A stretch of 64,000 nt of DNA from an uncultured Erythrobacter sp. (lineage in GTDB: Bacteria > Pseudomonadota > Alphaproteobacteria > Sphingomonadales > Sphingomonadaceae), in NCBI GenBank assembly GCA_947488085.1, contig CANKYI010000001.1:2923928-2987927 (forward strand), read 5' to 3'. The translations under genes were made by a program, and so were the position numbers. Shown here one piece after another: positions 20,930 through 31,475 of this stretch. How positions within the stretch are numbered: position 1 is the stretch's first letter; every line of letters begins with the position of its first letter. The notes beneath the pieces were generated by a model. It saw only the letters and a list, made by a program, of their open reading frames with translations. It was not told where the DNA came from and made no database searches.

Positions 20930-23900
20930 ATGAACGAACTGACCAAATTCACCAACCAGCTGGCTAAGCCGGAAACCTTCGACCAGATCCAAATCGGGAT
21001 CGCATCGCCAGAGCGTATTCGCAGCTGGTCTTTCGGCGAAATCAAGAAGCCGGAAACGATCAACTATCGTACGTTCAAGCCTGAGCGTGACGGCCTGTTC
21101 TGTGCGCGCATTTTTGGCCCTGTGAAGGACTACGAATGCCTGTGCGGCAAGTACAAGCGCATGAAGTACAAAGGCGTCGTCTGCGAAAAATGCGGCGTTG
21201 AAGTCACCGTTACCAAAGTTCGCCGTGAGCGTATGGGCCACATCGAACTGGCCGCTCCTGTCGCGCACATCTGGTATCTCAAATCGCTGCCATCGCGCAT
21301 CGGCCTGCTGCTCGACATTCAGCTCAAGCAGCTTGAGCGCATCCTCTACTTCGAAAGCTATGTTGTGATCGAGCCGGGCCTGACCCCGCTTGAGAAATTC
21401 CAACTGCTCACCGAAGACGAGCTGCTCGAAGCGCAAGACGAATACGGCGAAGACGCATTCTCCGCTGACATCGGTGCAGAGGCCGTGAAGGTCATGCTGA
21501 TGGATCTCGATCTTGAGCAAGAGCGCGACGATCTGATGGAAGAGCTGGCGACAACCAAGTCGACGCTCAAGCCTAAGAAAATCATCAAACGCCTTAAGGT
21601 CGTTGAGAGCTTTATCGATTCAGGCAACCGGCCTGAGTGGATGATCCTTGAAGTGATCCCAGTGATCCCGCCCGAGCTGCGCCCGCTGGTGCCGCTGGAT
21701 GGTGGCCGTTTCGCGACGTCGGATCTGAACGATCTGTATCGCCGCGTGATCAACCGTAACAACCGTTTGAAGCGCCTGATCGAACTGCGCGCGCCGGACA
21801 TTATCGTGCGTAACGAGAAGCGTATGCTTCAAGAAGCGGTTGACGCACTGTTCGACAATGGTCGCCGTGGCCGCGTCATCACGGGTGCTAACAAGCGTCC
21901 GCTGAAGTCGCTGTCTGACATGCTCAAGGGTAAGCAAGGCCGTTTCCGTCAAAACTTGCTTGGTAAGCGCGTCGACTATTCAGGCCGTTCGGTCATCGTG
22001 ACCGGTCCTGAGCTGAAACTGCACCAGTGTGGCCTTCCAAAGAAAATGGCTCTCGAGCTGTTCAAGCCGTTCATCTACGCCCGCCTCGATGCGAAGGGTC
22101 TGTCTATGACCCTGAAGCAAGCGAAAAAGTGGGTTGAGAAAGAGCGCAAGGAAGTCTGGGACATTCTGGACGAAGTGATCCGTGAGCACCCAGTTCTGCT
22201 GAACCGTGCGCCTACGCTTCACCGTCTTGGCATCCAGGCGTTTGAGCCCGTTCTAATCGAAGGTAAGGCGATCCAGCTTCACCCGCTGGTCTGCTCTGCT
22301 TTCAACGCTGACTTTGATGGCGACCAAATGGCGGTCCACGTTCCGCTGTCACTCGAGGCGCAGCTTGAAGCGCGCGTTTTGATGATGTCGACCAACAATA
22401 TCCTTTCGCCAGCGAACGGCAAACCAATCATCGTTCCGTCACAGGATATGGTGCTGGGTATCTATTATCTCTCCATGGAGCGTCAGGAAAAAACTCCTGA
22501 ATTCCTCGAGAATGAAGATGGCACCAAGGTCGAAAAACTGCCGCGCTTTGCCGATATGGCCGAGGTGCATCAGGCGCTTGAAACCAAGGCGGTTTCGCTG
22601 CACTCCAAAATCCTCGCTCGCGTTCCGCAAGCCGATGAAAAGGGCAATATCGTCCTCAAGCGGTTTGAGACCACGCCAGGTCGGATGCTGATCGGTGAGT
22701 GTCTGCCAAAGAACCACAAGGTTCCGTTCGACATCATCAACCGTCTTCTCACCAAGCGTGAGATCGGCGATGTGATCGACCAAGTGTATCGCCACACCGG
22801 CCAGAAAGACACGGTTCTGTTCGCAGATGCAATCATGACCCTTGGCTTCCGTCATGCGTTTAAGGCCGGCATCAGCTTTGGTAAGGATGATATGATTATC
22901 CCAGATTCCAAAGTTGGTATGGTTGATGAGACGAAGGCACTGGTTGCTGACTATGAGCAGCAATATCAGGACGGTCTGATCACTCAGCAGGAAAAATACA
23001 ACAAAGTGATCGATGCCTGGTCCAAGTGTGGTGACCTCGTCGCTGACGCTATGATGGATGAGATTAAGGCGACACCGATCGATAAGGACGGGCGTGAGGC
23101 TCCGATTAACTCGATCTATATGATGAGCCATTCCGGTGCGCGTGGTTCGCCAGCGCAAATGAAGCAGCTCGCCGGTATGCGCGGTCTGATGGCAAAGCCT
23201 TCGGGCGAAATCATCGAAACGCCGATTATCTCGAACTTTAAGGAAGGCCTGTCCGTCCTTGAATACTTCAACTCCACGCACGGTGCGCGTAAAGGCCTTG
23301 CCGATACCGCGCTCAAGACGGCAAACTCAGGTTACCTGACCCGCCGTCTGGTCGATGTGTCGCAAGACTGCACGATTGTTGTTGACGATTGTAAAACCGA
23401 GAATGCGCTTGAGATGCGCGCCATTGTTCAAGGTGGTTCGGTCATCGCGTCACTGGGTGAGCGTATTTTGGGCCGCACTGTTGCCGAAGATATCGTCAAC
23501 GCTTCGACTGGTGAAGTGATCGTGAAAGCGGGCACTCTCGTGGATGAGCCGATGGTGGTGGAAATCGAAGCGGCTGAAGTGCAGTCTGCCAAGATCCGTT
23601 CACCCCTGGTTTGCGAAGCTGACCAAGGCGTTTGCGGTACATGTTATGGCCGTGATCTTGCCCGGGGTACTCCGGTCAATATCGGTGAAGCTGTCGGCGT
23701 TATCGCTGCACAGTCAATCGGTGAGCCCGGCACACAGCTGACGATGCGGACATTCCACATCGGCGGCGCAGCTCAGCTCAACGAAACCTCGCATCTGGAA
23801 TCGATCTCCGAAGGTAAGGTCGAACTGCGCGATATGCCGACCATTACTGATAAGAAGGGTCGTATCCTGTCACTCGCTCGTAATGGCGAAATTGCTGTGA

Positions 23901-25216
23901 TCGATGCCGAGGGCCGCGAGCGTGAAATGCACAAAGTGCCCTATGGTACCGTGCTGATGTTCAAGGACGGCGCTAAGGTTAAGGTGGGTGATCGTCTCGC
24001 TGAATGGGACCCGTTCACTCTGCCAATCATCACTGAGCAATCAGGTGTCGTGCGGTATCAGGATCTGGTTGAGGGCACGACGCTCGAAGAGCAGACAGAT
24101 GATGCCACCGGTATCGCTCAGCGTGTCGTCACGGAAAACCGGGCTACTGGTCGTAAGAAGAAAGAGGAACTGCGTCCGCGCATGACTCTTCTTGGCGAAG
24201 GTCAAACTGATGCAGATGAGACCGAGGCACAGCGTTATATGCTGGCTCCGGGCACCACGCTTTCGGTCGAAGACGGTCAGACGGTTGAAGCCGGCGACAT
24301 CCTCGCTCGTGCCAGCCGCGAAGCTGCGAAGACGCGCGACATCACCGGCGGTCTGCCGCGTGTTGCCGAGCTGTTCGAGGCGCGTCTGCCAAAGGATATG
24401 TCCGTGATCGCCAAGATCTCTGGCAAGATCGAATTCGTTCGCGAATACAAAGCGAAACGTAAGATCGCGATTATCCCTGAGGAAGGTGATGCAGTCGAGT
24501 ATCTGATCGCCAAGACGAAGGTGATCGACGTGCAAGAGGGCGATTTCGTGAAGAAGGGCGATACCCTTGTTTCCGGAGCGCCGAACCCGCACGACATTCT
24601 TGAGGTGATGGGCGTTGAGGCGCTGGCCGAGTATCTCGTCAACGAGATCCAGGAAGTCTACCGACTGCAAGGCGTGAAAATCAACGATAAGCACATTGAG
24701 GTGATCGTTCGCCAGATGCTGCAAAAAGTTGAGATCACCAATGGCGGCGACACGACGTTGCTTCCAGGTGAGCAGGTCGATCTGGCTGAAATGCTTGAAT
24801 ACAACGCCAAGCTGACGAAGTCGAAGAAGCCCGCTGAAGGCGTGCCGATCCTCTTGGGGATCACCAAGGCGAGCCTGCAAACGCGCAGCTTCATTTCAGC
24901 TGCTTCTTTCCAAGAGACGACCCGCGTTCTGACCCAGGCTTCGGTTGAGGGTAAGAAAGACACGCTGATTGGACTTAAGGAAAACGTGATTGTCGGACGC
25001 TTGATCCCGGCCGGTACAGGTTCAGGTATGAACCGTATGCGCGTTACCGCCTCCAGCCGCGATGCCGCGTTGAAGGCACAATGGAAGAAGCAGCAGGATG
25101 CGCTCGCCGCAGCCAATGCTGTTGAGCCAGAACCCGCCGCTGACCCTGTGTCGAGCGAAGAGGCGATGAAGGCTGCTATGGGTGGTGGTTCTTCGGACGC
25201 TCCGGCAGCTGAGTAA
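20930..25216 (+). CDS. rpoC: RNA polymerase subunit beta-prime
   Basis: 1428 residues. An N-terminal zinc-binding cluster CLCGKYKR...CEKCGVE (about 65-85), the catalytic [12 protein letters not shown] (three Asp, about 462-473), the bridge helix/trigger loop region ([25 protein letters not shown]) and the second Cys cluster [15 protein letters not shown] are all intact. Typical alphaproteobacterial length. A strong terminator follows at 25243. Confidence 0.99.
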   Translation: MNELTKFTNQLAKPETFDQIQIGIASPERIRSWSFGEIKKPETINYRTFKPERDGLFCARIFGPVKDYECLCGKYKRMKYKGVVCEKCGVEVTVTKVRRERMGHIELAAPVAHIWYLKSLPSRIGLLLDIQLKQLERILYFESYVVIEPGLTPLEKFQLLTEDELLEAQDEYGEDAFSADIGAEAVKVMLMDLDLEQERDDLMEELATTKSTLKPKKIIKRLKVVESFIDSGNRPEWMILEVIPVIPPELRPLVPLDGGRFATSDLNDLYRRVINRNNRLKRLIELRAPDIIVRNEKRMLQEAVDALFDNGRRGRVITGANKRPLKSLSDMLKGKQGRFRQNLLGKRVDYSGRSVIVTGPELKLHQCGLPKKMALELFKPFIYARLDAKGLSMTLKQAKKWVEKERKEVWDILDEVIREHPVLLNRAPTLHRLGIQAFEPVLIEGKAIQLHPLVCSAFNADFDGDQMAVHVPLSLEAQLEARVLMMSTNNILSPANGKPIIVPSQDMVLGIYYLSMERQEKTPEFLENEDGTKVEKLPRFADMAEVHQALETKAVSLHSKILARVPQADEKGNIVLKRFETTPGRMLIGECLPKNHKVPFDIINRLLTKREIGDVIDQVYRHTGQKDTVLFADAIMTLGFRHAFKAGISFGKDDMIIPDSKVGMVDETKALVADYEQQYQDGLITQQEKYNKVIDAWSKCGDLVADAMMDEIKATPIDKDGREAPINSIYMMSHSGARGSPAQMKQLAGMRGLMAKPSGEIIETPIISNFKEGLSVLEYFNSTHGARKGLADTALKTANSGYLTRRLVDVSQDCTIVVDDCKTENALEMRAIVQGGSVIASLGERILGRTVAEDIVNASTGEVIVKAGTLVDEPMVVEIEAAEVQSAKIRSPLVCEADQGVCGTCYGRDLARGTPVNIGEAVGVIAAQSIGEPGTQLTMRTFHIGGAAQLNETSHLESISEGKVELRDMPTITDKKGRILSLARNGEIAVIDAEGREREMHKVPYGTVLMFKDGAKVKVGDRLAEWDPFTLPIITEQSGVVRYQDLVEGTTLEEQTDDATGIAQRVVTENRATGRKKKEELRPRMTLLGEGQTDADETEAQRYMLAPGTTLSVEDGQTVEAGDILARASREAAKTRDITGGLPRVAELFEARLPKDMSVIAKISGKIEFVREYKAKRKIAIIPEEGDAVEYLIAKTKVIDVQEGDFVKKGDTLVSGAPNPHDILEVMGVEALAEYLVNEIQEVYRLQGVKINDKHIEVIVRQMLQKVEITNGGDTTLLPGEQVDLAEMLEYNAKLTKSKKPAEGVPILLGITKASLQTRSFISAASFQETTRVLTQASVEGKKDTLIGLKENVIVGRLIPAGTGSGMNRMRVTASSRDAALKAQWKKQQDALAAANAVEPEPAADPVSSEEAMKAAMGGGSSDAPAAE

Positions 25217-25242
25217 ACCCAGCCTCAAACGCTAAGAGACAG

Positions 25243-25275
25243 CCCCGCTGCAACCACGGTTGCGGCGGGGTTTTT
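25243..25275 (+). terminator. rpoBC operon terminator
   Basis: CCCCGCTGCAACC and GGTTGCGGCGGGG pair (one G-T) and are followed by TTTTT. Confidence 0.93.
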
Positions 25276-25357
25276 CGTTTGATCAGAAGAGCATTCATCA
25301 CGGGTACTGTTTTGCAAGCGCATGTAATTTCCATCGAGGATAAGGGGAGGAAATCAC

Positions 25358-26080
25358 ATGAAGAAATTCGCAGTTCTTAGCGGCGCTCTTGCCGTGTTGC
25401 TCACTTCAGCACCAGTGTTCGCGCAGGATACAGTGGTGGTGACAGGCGCACGTCAGGACCGCTCTGCGCTTAACGCTTATCTGCGCCCACGCGGCGGCGG
25501 CGGCCCGTCGGCCATCGGAGTAACGCGCCAGGCGGACTACTTCGTGACACCGCTCTTTGTGAGTTCCGATTCGCGCGACCGTGAGGTCCGGACGGAGGAG
25601 CTGTTCACTATGTTGGGCGAAACGCTTGAATTGGCCGAACGCGAGGGCATCACCTTGGTGGCGGGCACTTACACGCTTGAGCCTGTGACGCTTGCGAATA
25701 TGCGCGAGTTGCCGTTGGTGGGTGGCAATCGCCCGGATACCAACCGTGTCCAGATTTATGCGCGGATCCCATTGCGGGGAGAAGACCCCAAGGTCAGCAG
25801 CACGGCGGAGCGGATCGCCGACTTTGTTAAGCGCGTGCCTGCAAATGGACGTTCCTTTATTGATGTTGGCGCGACTTCGCTCGCGATTGACAACCCTGAA
25901 CAATATCGTGGGGCCGTGGTGCGCCACCTCGCGGAGGAATCGACCGGCTATGCGGGTATGTTCGGAAGTGGATATGGAGTACGGATAGAAGGCCTCGACG
26001 GCGATCTCTATTGGCAGCAGGCGAGCGAGACCGAGGTGTTCCTGTATATAGAACACAGTTTCACGATTGTGCCGAGCTGA
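25358..26080 (+). CDS. Exported protein of unknown function
   Basis: 240 residues with a clear signal peptide (MKKFAVLSGALAVLLTSAPVFAQ, cut after about 23) and AGGGGAGG before the ATG. The mature start DTVVVTGARQDRSALNAYL resembles the N-terminus of many sphingomonad TonB receptors, but no receptor domain follows. A predicted alpha/beta domain covers about 60-240, with an amphipathic segment RTEELFTMLGETLELAEREG. I do not recognise a family. Single gene after the rpoBC terminator. Confidence 0.75.
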   Translation: MKKFAVLSGALAVLLTSAPVFAQDTVVVTGARQDRSALNAYLRPRGGGGPSAIGVTRQADYFVTPLFVSSDSRDREVRTEELFTMLGETLELAEREGITLVAGTYTLEPVTLANMRELPLVGGNRPDTNRVQIYARIPLRGEDPKVSSTAERIADFVKRVPANGRSFIDVGATSLAIDNPEQYRGAVVRHLAEESTGYAGMFGSGYGVRIEGLDGDLYWQQASETEVFLYIEHSFTIVPS

Positions 26081-26112
26081 CGAAAGTCACGCCAGAAACC
26101 CAATAAAGCTAT

Positions 26113-26127
26113 TGCGAACCATTTGCA
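26113..26127. promoter_or_regulatory. Fur-box-like 7-1-7 motif
   Basis: TGCGAAC-C-ATTTGCA: five of seven positions are symmetric, resembling alphaproteobacterial Fur sites. It lies 57-71 bp upstream of the gene at 26184. Weak evidence on its own. Confidence 0.25.
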
Positions 26128-26183
26128 TTTGAGTCATGTTCCTTCTGTCGCCATCTCAGCGTGACAGGAGGAATCGTCTCGCA

Positions 26184-26624
26184 ATGCCCCAAAGCCAATC
26201 TGCCATCGCCGCACGCAAAGCAACAATTGCCAAGCTCGCACAGCCGCCGAGGATCGACGTGATCCACCCGATAGCTGCGCGGTTTGTCTATTCGCTTCGG
26301 CTGATTGCATTGCATGAACATGCGCGGCGTGATCCGGTGCCAGAGCTTGCGACGCGGCTGGGCAGTGTAGAGTTGGCCGCGAAGTCGCTGGCGTTGGGGC
26401 GGGCAATTGGCGCGACGTGGCCCGAGAATATTCGGGTATCGCGGTTTTGCTGCTGCCTGCTTACCCATGACGAAGCTACGATTGGTGCTTTGATAGAAAG
26501 CGCAGCAAATTCCGATAGCGCCGGGTTTGAACGGGCGATTGGCGGCCTAATTCGCCCAGACCGTCAGCACCGCTTGTGGGACGCGGTGCTCGCCTTGGTT
26601 GCGGCCGAGGTGCGGGCCATGTGA
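26184..26624 (+). CDS. Unknown protein with a Cys-Cys-Cys motif (possibly DUF6628)
   Basis: 146 residues from the ATG at 26184, which follows AGGAGG by 12 bases; an in-frame extension to 26136 lacks a site. A helical protein with HPIAARFVYSLRLIALHEHARRDP and a central FCCCLLTHDE. The three adjacent Cys followed by a Thr-x-Asp-Glu recall a family I know from sphingomonads, which I believe is DUF6628, but I am not certain. A Fur-like motif upstream would hint at iron-linked expression. It overlaps nothing and precedes gltX by 64 bp. Confidence 0.6.
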   Translation: MPQSQSAIAARKATIAKLAQPPRIDVIHPIAARFVYSLRLIALHEHARRDPVPELATRLGSVELAAKSLALGRAIGATWPENIRVSRFCCCLLTHDEATIGALIESAANSDSAGFERAIGGLIRPDRQHRLWDAVLALVAAEVRAM

Positions 26625-26688
26625 GCGTAAGCCGACAGGAATAATTCAGCGGTTGCGGGCACGCGCGCGGAGTTCTACCGCGCGGGAC

Positions 26689-28014
26689 ATGACGATCACA
26701 CGTTTTGCTCCTTCGCCCACGGGCCGCCTGCATGTCGGCAATATCCGCACCGCGCTCCACAACTGGATGCTCGCGCAGATCAGCGGAGGTGAGTTCATCC
26801 TGCGCATTGACGATACCGATGCAGCCCGTTCCAAAGAAGAATATGTCGAGGCGATCCGCAACGATCTTGCCTGGTTGGGAATTGAAGCGACACGCGAAGA
26901 GCGTCAGTCCTCACGGCTTGACCGCTATCAAGCCGCATTTGACACTCTCGTTGCGGCCGGTCGCATTTACCCCGCCTATGAGACACAGCAGGAATTGGAG
27001 CTTAAGCGCAAAGTTCTGCTCGGCCGCGGGAAGCCGCCGATCTATGATCGCGGCGCGCTTGATCTGACGGATGCAGAGCGTGCTGCGAAAGAGGCTGACG
27101 GTATCCAGCCGCATTGGCGGTTCAAACTCGACCATGATGAGCCGCTCAGTTGGGAAGATGGCGTGCGCGGCTCCGTCAATTTCGACCCTGCGTTGTTGTC
27201 TGACCCGGTGATCCGGCGTGCAGATGGATCTTGGCTCTATATGCTGCCGAGCACGGTCGATGATGTGGAGATGGGTGTGACTCAAGTCCTGCGGGGAGAA
27301 GACCATGTCTCGAACACCGCAGTGCAAATCCAGATGTTCACCGCAATGGGTGCGACGCCGCCGAAATTCGCACATGAGGCTTTGTTGGTCGGCACAGAGG
27401 GTAAGCTGTCCAAGCGGCTCGGTTCGCTGGGTTGCGATGCATTCCGCGAACGCGGGATAGAGCCTGAAGCAATCATTGCGCTGTTGTCGCGCTTGGGTAC
27501 TTCGTTGCCGGTGGAGCCAATCGCGGACCGGGCCAAACTGCTCGAGACATTCGACCTATCCACCTTTGGCCGCGCGCCAGCGAAATTTGACGATGCGGAG
27601 TTGGAGCGGGTGAACACCGCCCTTGTCCACGCCATGCCCTATACGTCGGTTAAACATCGCCTTCCCGATGGGATGGACGAGGCTGGCTGGCACGCAGTTC
27701 AGCCCAATATCGCGACTGTCGATGAGGTCAGCGAATGGTGGCGGTTGGTGACGGGGCCAATTGAACAACCCGAATTTTCCGACGAAGATCGTGCCTATCT
27801 CGCCGAAGCAAGCGAGGCGCTTGAGTGGGGCGATGATCCATGGGCTACGCTTACCTCTTCCTTGAAGGAGGCCACTGGCCGCAAAGGTAAGGCTTTGTTC
27901 CTGCCGCTGCGCCAAGCGCTGACAGGTATGAACCACGGCCCCGATATGGGTGAGCTGCTGCCATTGATTGGTGAGGAAGAGGCGCGGGCACGGTTGAGTA
28001 AAGCCGCCGGCTGA
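26689..28014 (+). CDS. gltX: Glutamate--tRNA ligase
   Basis: 441 residues from the ATG at 26689 (MTITRFAPSPTGRLHVGNIR). The HIGH-type motif is HVGN (about 15-18) and the KMSKS-type motif is KLSKR (about 241-245), so the class I catalytic core is intact. Charges tRNA-Glu in the cytoplasm. Many alphaproteobacteria carry two GltX paralogues, one of which mischarges tRNA-Gln for the GatCAB route; which one this is cannot be told here. Confidence 0.95.
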   Translation: MTITRFAPSPTGRLHVGNIRTALHNWMLAQISGGEFILRIDDTDAARSKEEYVEAIRNDLAWLGIEATREERQSSRLDRYQAAFDTLVAAGRIYPAYETQQELELKRKVLLGRGKPPIYDRGALDLTDAERAAKEADGIQPHWRFKLDHDEPLSWEDGVRGSVNFDPALLSDPVIRRADGSWLYMLPSTVDDVEMGVTQVLRGEDHVSNTAVQIQMFTAMGATPPKFAHEALLVGTEGKLSKRLGSLGCDAFRERGIEPEAIIALLSRLGTSLPVEPIADRAKLLETFDLSTFGRAPAKFDDAELERVNTALVHAMPYTSVKHRLPDGMDEAGWHAVQPNIATVDEVSEWWRLVTGPIEQPEFSDEDRAYLAEASEALEWGDDPWATLTSSLKEATGRKGKALFLPLRQALTGMNHGPDMGELLPLIGEEEARARLSKAAG

Positions 28015-28091
28015 CCCAAATAGTAAACCGCATTCAGAGAGCTGTTAACCAAAGGCAAACCGAAGAGGCCTATCGTAGCACGGGTAATCTG

Positions 28092-28385
28092 ATGCTGTTC
28101 GGTGGGGGCAATATGGCTGGCGGTGCAAAAATCAAATCTGGGTTAACTGCGATTGTTCGCTATCGCACACGCTCAAAAATGGAAATGCCGGTGCTCGACA
28201 TCAATATCGGCGGCTGCATGGTTGATGCGCGCAGTTGGACTGTCAAACCGGACGAGCGGATATCGGTCAAATTGCCGGGTCTTGGCTTTATTCCAGCAAG
28301 CGTTGTTTGGATCGAAGGCCAGCGAGCAGGTATCGCCTTTGAAGAAGCTCTGTACAGTCCTGTCTTTGAGCATCTTACAGAATGA
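28092..28385 (+). CDS. PilZ domain protein
   Basis: 97 residues, a single PilZ domain. RYRTR (about 23-27) fits RxxxR; the second motif reads DINIGG where DxSxxG is usual (Ser replaced by Asn). It may bind cyclic di-GMP weakly or not at all. An internal ATG at 28113 follows GGGGG and is an alternative start. Stop is 11 bp from the convergent pyk stop. Confidence 0.75.
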   Translation: MLFGGGNMAGGAKIKSGLTAIVRYRTRSKMEMPVLDINIGGCMVDARSWTVKPDERISVKLPGLGFIPASVVWIEGQRAGIAFEEALYSPVFEHLTE

Positions 28386-28396
28386 GTGCATTGGCC

Positions 28397-29890
28397 CTAA
28401 CGATTCTGTAGCTCATCACCCGATAGCGTCACCACATGCAGCAAGTTGGTTGCGCCAGGCGTTCCGAACGGCACGCCTGCCAGCACAACCTGTTTTGACC
28501 CCGCTTCGCCAAAACCATGGCGCAATGCCATGCGCTTGCCCTTAGCGATCATCTCTTCGAAGCTCCCAATATCCTTGGTCGCGACGGCATGGGCGCCCCA
28601 CAACAGCGCGACGCGGCGAGCGGTTCGAATGCTGGGGGTGAGCACCAACATTGGCGGCCCGGGGCGTTCGCGTGCAACTCTGCGCGCGGTTGACCCGCTG
28701 GCGGTGAAGACGGTGATCGCACTGATCGGGACGGTCTCGGTGATTGTCATACAACTGTGCGCGAGAGCATCCGATGTCGTTGCGTCCGGGGTTGTGTCAA
28801 GCAGTCGAACGCGCTCCTTATAGCCCGCATCGCGCTCAACCTGCCCTGCGATGGAGTGCATCATAGCAACCGACTCCTCAGGCCAATCGCCTGCCGCACT
28901 TTCCGCAGACAACATCACCGCATCGGCTCCATCATAGACCGCATTGGCGACGTCGGACACTTCGGCGCGCGTGGGCATCGGGCTTTCGATCATGGATTCG
29001 AGCATTTGTGTGGCGACGATTACCGGCTTGCCTGCGTTGCGACAGGCGGCCACGATACTCTTCTGTAGCGGTGGGACTTCGTGGGGTTCCAGTTCCACGC
29101 CAAGGTCACCGCGCGCAACCATAATGCCATCGGACAATTCAATAATGCCATCGAGCCTGCCGACGGCCTGAGGTTTTTCAATTTTCGCACATAATGCTGC
29201 GACATGACCGCCCGCAGCATGGGCAGCGACCAGTTTGCGTGCCTCTGCCATGTCTTCGGGACGCTGCACAAAGGAAAGCGCGATCCAGTCCGCGCCCTGT
29301 TCCACCGCAAAAGCGAGATCCTTGCGATCTTTTTCGGTAAGCGCCGGGATCGGCACTTCGGCGTCGGGTACGTTCACGCCCTTACGGTCAGAGATCACGC
29401 CCCCCACTTCAGCAGAGCAAAAGATGCGGTTTTCATCCGCCTCCTTGACGATCAGTTTGATCTTTCCGTCATTGATCAAAAGCCGCTGGCCGCGCTGCAA
29501 AATGCCAAACAATTCGGGATGCGGCAGGCACACGCGCGTTTCATCACCAGGCGTCGGATCGCGGTCGAGCGTGAAGTGGCCCGAATGGCGGATCACCGCT
29601 TTGCCATCCTTAAATGTGCCAACACGCAGTTTCGGGCCCTGTAAATCAGCGAGGATTGCTATCGGGTGTGCGAATTCCTTTTCCAAGGCTCGGATCGCTT
29701 TGATCGCGCCGGCGTGATCGGAGTGTTCGCCGTGGCTCATATTGACGCGGAACGCATCGGCGCCCGCCTTGAAAAGCTTGCGCAACATTTCGGGAGAACG
29801 GCTGGCAGGGCCGACAGTGGCTAGAATTTTGACCTTGCGACCACGCGGGTCGAACTTTTGGCTTGCCGTGTTTGTGTCGCGCTGTGTCAT
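28397..29890 (-). CDS. pyk: Pyruvate kinase
   Basis: 497 residues from the ATG at 29890 (MTQRDTNTASQKF); the reading frame extends further upstream only through a TTG. KILATVGPASRSPEMLRKLFKAGADAFRVNMSHG, the active-site MVARGDLGVELEPHEVP, ATQMLESMIESPMPTRAEVSDVANAVYDGADAVMLSAESA and the C-terminal domain are all present. It converts PEP and ADP to pyruvate and ATP. Divergent from the DUF1244 gene. Confidence 0.98.
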   Translation of the reverse strand: MTQRDTNTASQKFDPRGRKVKILATVGPASRSPEMLRKLFKAGADAFRVNMSHGEHSDHAGAIKAIRALEKEFAHPIAILADLQGPKLRVGTFKDGKAVIRHSGHFTLDRDPTPGDETRVCLPHPELFGILQRGQRLLINDGKIKLIVKEADENRIFCSAEVGGVISDRKGVNVPDAEVPIPALTEKDRKDLAFAVEQGADWIALSFVQRPEDMAEARKLVAAHAAGGHVAALCAKIEKPQAVGRLDGIIELSDGIMVARGDLGVELEPHEVPPLQKSIVAACRNAGKPVIVATQMLESMIESPMPTRAEVSDVANAVYDGADAVMLSAESAAGDWPEESVAMMHSIAGQVERDAGYKERVRLLDTTPDATTSDALAHSCMTITETVPISAITVFTASGSTARRVARERPGPPMLVLTPSIRTARRVALLWGAHAVATKDIGSFEEMIAKGKRMALRHGFGEAGSKQVVLAGVPFGTPGATNLLHVVTLSGDELQNR

Positions 29891-29954
29891 GCTGTTTCCG
29901 AACTCGTTTGCGCCAGCTATGACACAGCAAAATTGCAACTCAAGGAAAAGCCGG

Positions 29955-30272
29955 ATGCCTCAAGAAAATGATCCTCTCGATACGCTGGATGATGCGGTTG
30001 CCGCAGCGGCATTTCGCCGATTGGTTCGCCATTTGCAGCACCGCCATGATGCTCAGAATATCGATTTGATGGGGCTTTCCGGCTTTTGTCGCAATTGTCT
30101 CGCTGATTGGATCCGGGATGCGGGATATGAAGGCGACAAAGGCGCTGCGCGTGCATTGATCCACGGGATGCCGATGGATGAGTGGAAGGCGACGCGGCAA
30201 AGCCCGGCGACTGAAGAACAGCTCGCCGCGATGGAGGCCAGCGTTGCCCGCAACAAACCGGATTTAGGCTGA
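29955..30272 (+). CDS. DUF1244 family protein
   Basis: 105 residues from the ATG at 29955 (AAGGAAAAG before it). The core NIDLMGLSGFCRNCLADWIRDAG...GMPMDEWKATRQ is the DUF1244 signature, with conserved Cys-Arg-Asn-Cys. Common in alphaproteobacteria and some gammaproteobacteria; function unknown. Its stop overlaps the end of the convergent cyclase gene by 9 bp. Confidence 0.9.
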   Translation: MPQENDPLDTLDDAVAAAAFRRLVRHLQHRHDAQNIDLMGLSGFCRNCLADWIRDAGYEGDKGAARALIHGMPMDEWKATRQSPATEEQLAAMEASVARNKPDLG

Positions 30273-31475
30273 TCCGCGCTCCAACCGGAACAGTTCAACC
30301 TCGCCGTAATTCTTAGGCAGGATCACGCGCCCAACAGATGTGAACTGGCAATCCTTGCAGTCTTCCATCAATAGCGCCGCGGCAAAGCTTTCGGTGCAAT
30401 AGACGCCGCCGACGGGCGTTACCGGTTCGATCCGCGCAGTTCGGTTGACCTCACCACCATACCACAGCCGATTGCCGGTAATGCGATCAGTGCCAACCCA
30501 GATTGGCCCGTAATGAACCCCAGTTCGCATCCCTGCGACTGCGCCATCAGGGATCAAATCCGGTGGCAGATCGCGCAGTTCGTCTTGCAATTTGAGGGCG
30601 ATCGCGGCGGCGATGCGCGGCTCATCAATAACTGCGTAAATCGCATCACCCCAAGTGTTGCGGAACTCAACATGGTCTCCGAAATCGTGCAGCACTTTGG
30701 CGATCCGACCCATGATAATGTTCATGAAATCGGGAAGGGCGCGTTCTCCGATGCGTGAGAACCCTTTGTAATCAGCGAAGATGATTGAGCGGATTTCGCG
30801 CCGTGTGCCGCCTTGAACTTTCTCGCGCGCTGGGAATTTGAGATCGCGGGGCACTTTGCCCGCAGGGATAGCAACCGTCTCGCGGCCCAAATCCTGCCAC
30901 AGCTTCATGTCCGCTTTGGTCCCGGCAATCCCGGTTTGCGAAAAGCTTGCGAATTGGTCGGAGACAACGGCGATCTGCACTGCCTCGCATTCGCGCTTTT
31001 GCGCGCGCAGAACCGCAAGGCCCATCGCGTAGAGTGTGTTGTAAGCGAATTGATTGTCATCGCCGACATAATCGGCAGGCGTTGCGAAATTCACAGACTT
31101 TGCTGCTTCGCGGCAGGCCTTGTAACGCGGCAACCACGCTTCGCCGCCGCAAAGCACGCTTTCTTCGATAAAGTCGCCTTCTGCAAAAGGCAGAACAAGG
31201 TTCAGCTCTGCACCGCGTTTCAACAATTCCTCCGCGATGACAATGTCTGCCCCGCAGGCGAGCGGGCCAAAGCCCACCGCGATATTGCGCGCTTCCAATT
31301 CATCGGCAATCCGCTGCGCAAGGATGCCCTCTGCCTCGCTGCCGGTGTTGAACATGTGGCCGCAAAACACTGCAACATTGCCGCTTTTCGTGGCGCTCGC
31401 GGGTTCCGGAGTGTCTTCTGCAAATTCAGCCACTGCCAAATCCTCGGGCCCGGGTAGATCAATTTTATCAGCCAT
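30264..31475 (-). CDS. SLOG-like domain fused to a class III nucleotide cyclase
   Basis: 403 residues from the ATG at 31475, which shares bases with the stop of the TIR gene (TAATG). Residues 33-205 look like a SLOG/Rossmann nucleotide-binding domain: NVAVFCGHMF, LACGADIVIAEELLKRGAEL and LPFAEGDFIEESV. Residues 225-400 are a class III cyclase: metal-binding D235 (FADYKGFS) and D277 (TWGDAIYAV), and transition-state N344 and R348 (GGEVNRTARIE). The base-selecting positions are N273 and L337, unlike Lys/Asp of adenylate or Glu/Cys of guanylate cyclases. Catalytically plausible; the product is open. No membrane segment, so cytoplasmic. It is tightly coupled to the TIR protein. Confidence 0.85.
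   Translation of the reverse strand: MADKIDLPGPEDLAVAEFAEDTPEPASATKSGNVAVFCGHMFNTGSEAEGILAQRIADELEARNIAVGFGPLACGADIVIAEELLKRGAELNLVLPFAEGDFIEESVLCGGEAWLPRYKACREAAKSVNFATPADYVGDDNQFAYNTLYAMGLAVLRAQKRECEAVQIAVVSDQFASFSQTGIAGTKADMKLWQDLGRETVAIPAGKVPRDLKFPAREKVQGGTRREIRSIIFADYKGFSRIGERALPDFMNIIMGRIAKVLHDFGDHVEFRNTWGDAIYAVIDEPRIAAAIALKLQDELRDLPPDLIPDGAVAGMRTGVHYGPIWVGTDRITGNRLWYGGEVNRTARIEPVTPVGGVYCTESFAAALLMEDCKDCQFTSVGRVILPKNYGEVELFRLERGSA

Noticed and set aside
24041..24880. Long minus-strand frame (279 codons) inside rpoC
   Set aside because: Antisense shadow of rpoC with His/Leu-rich, non-family sequence.
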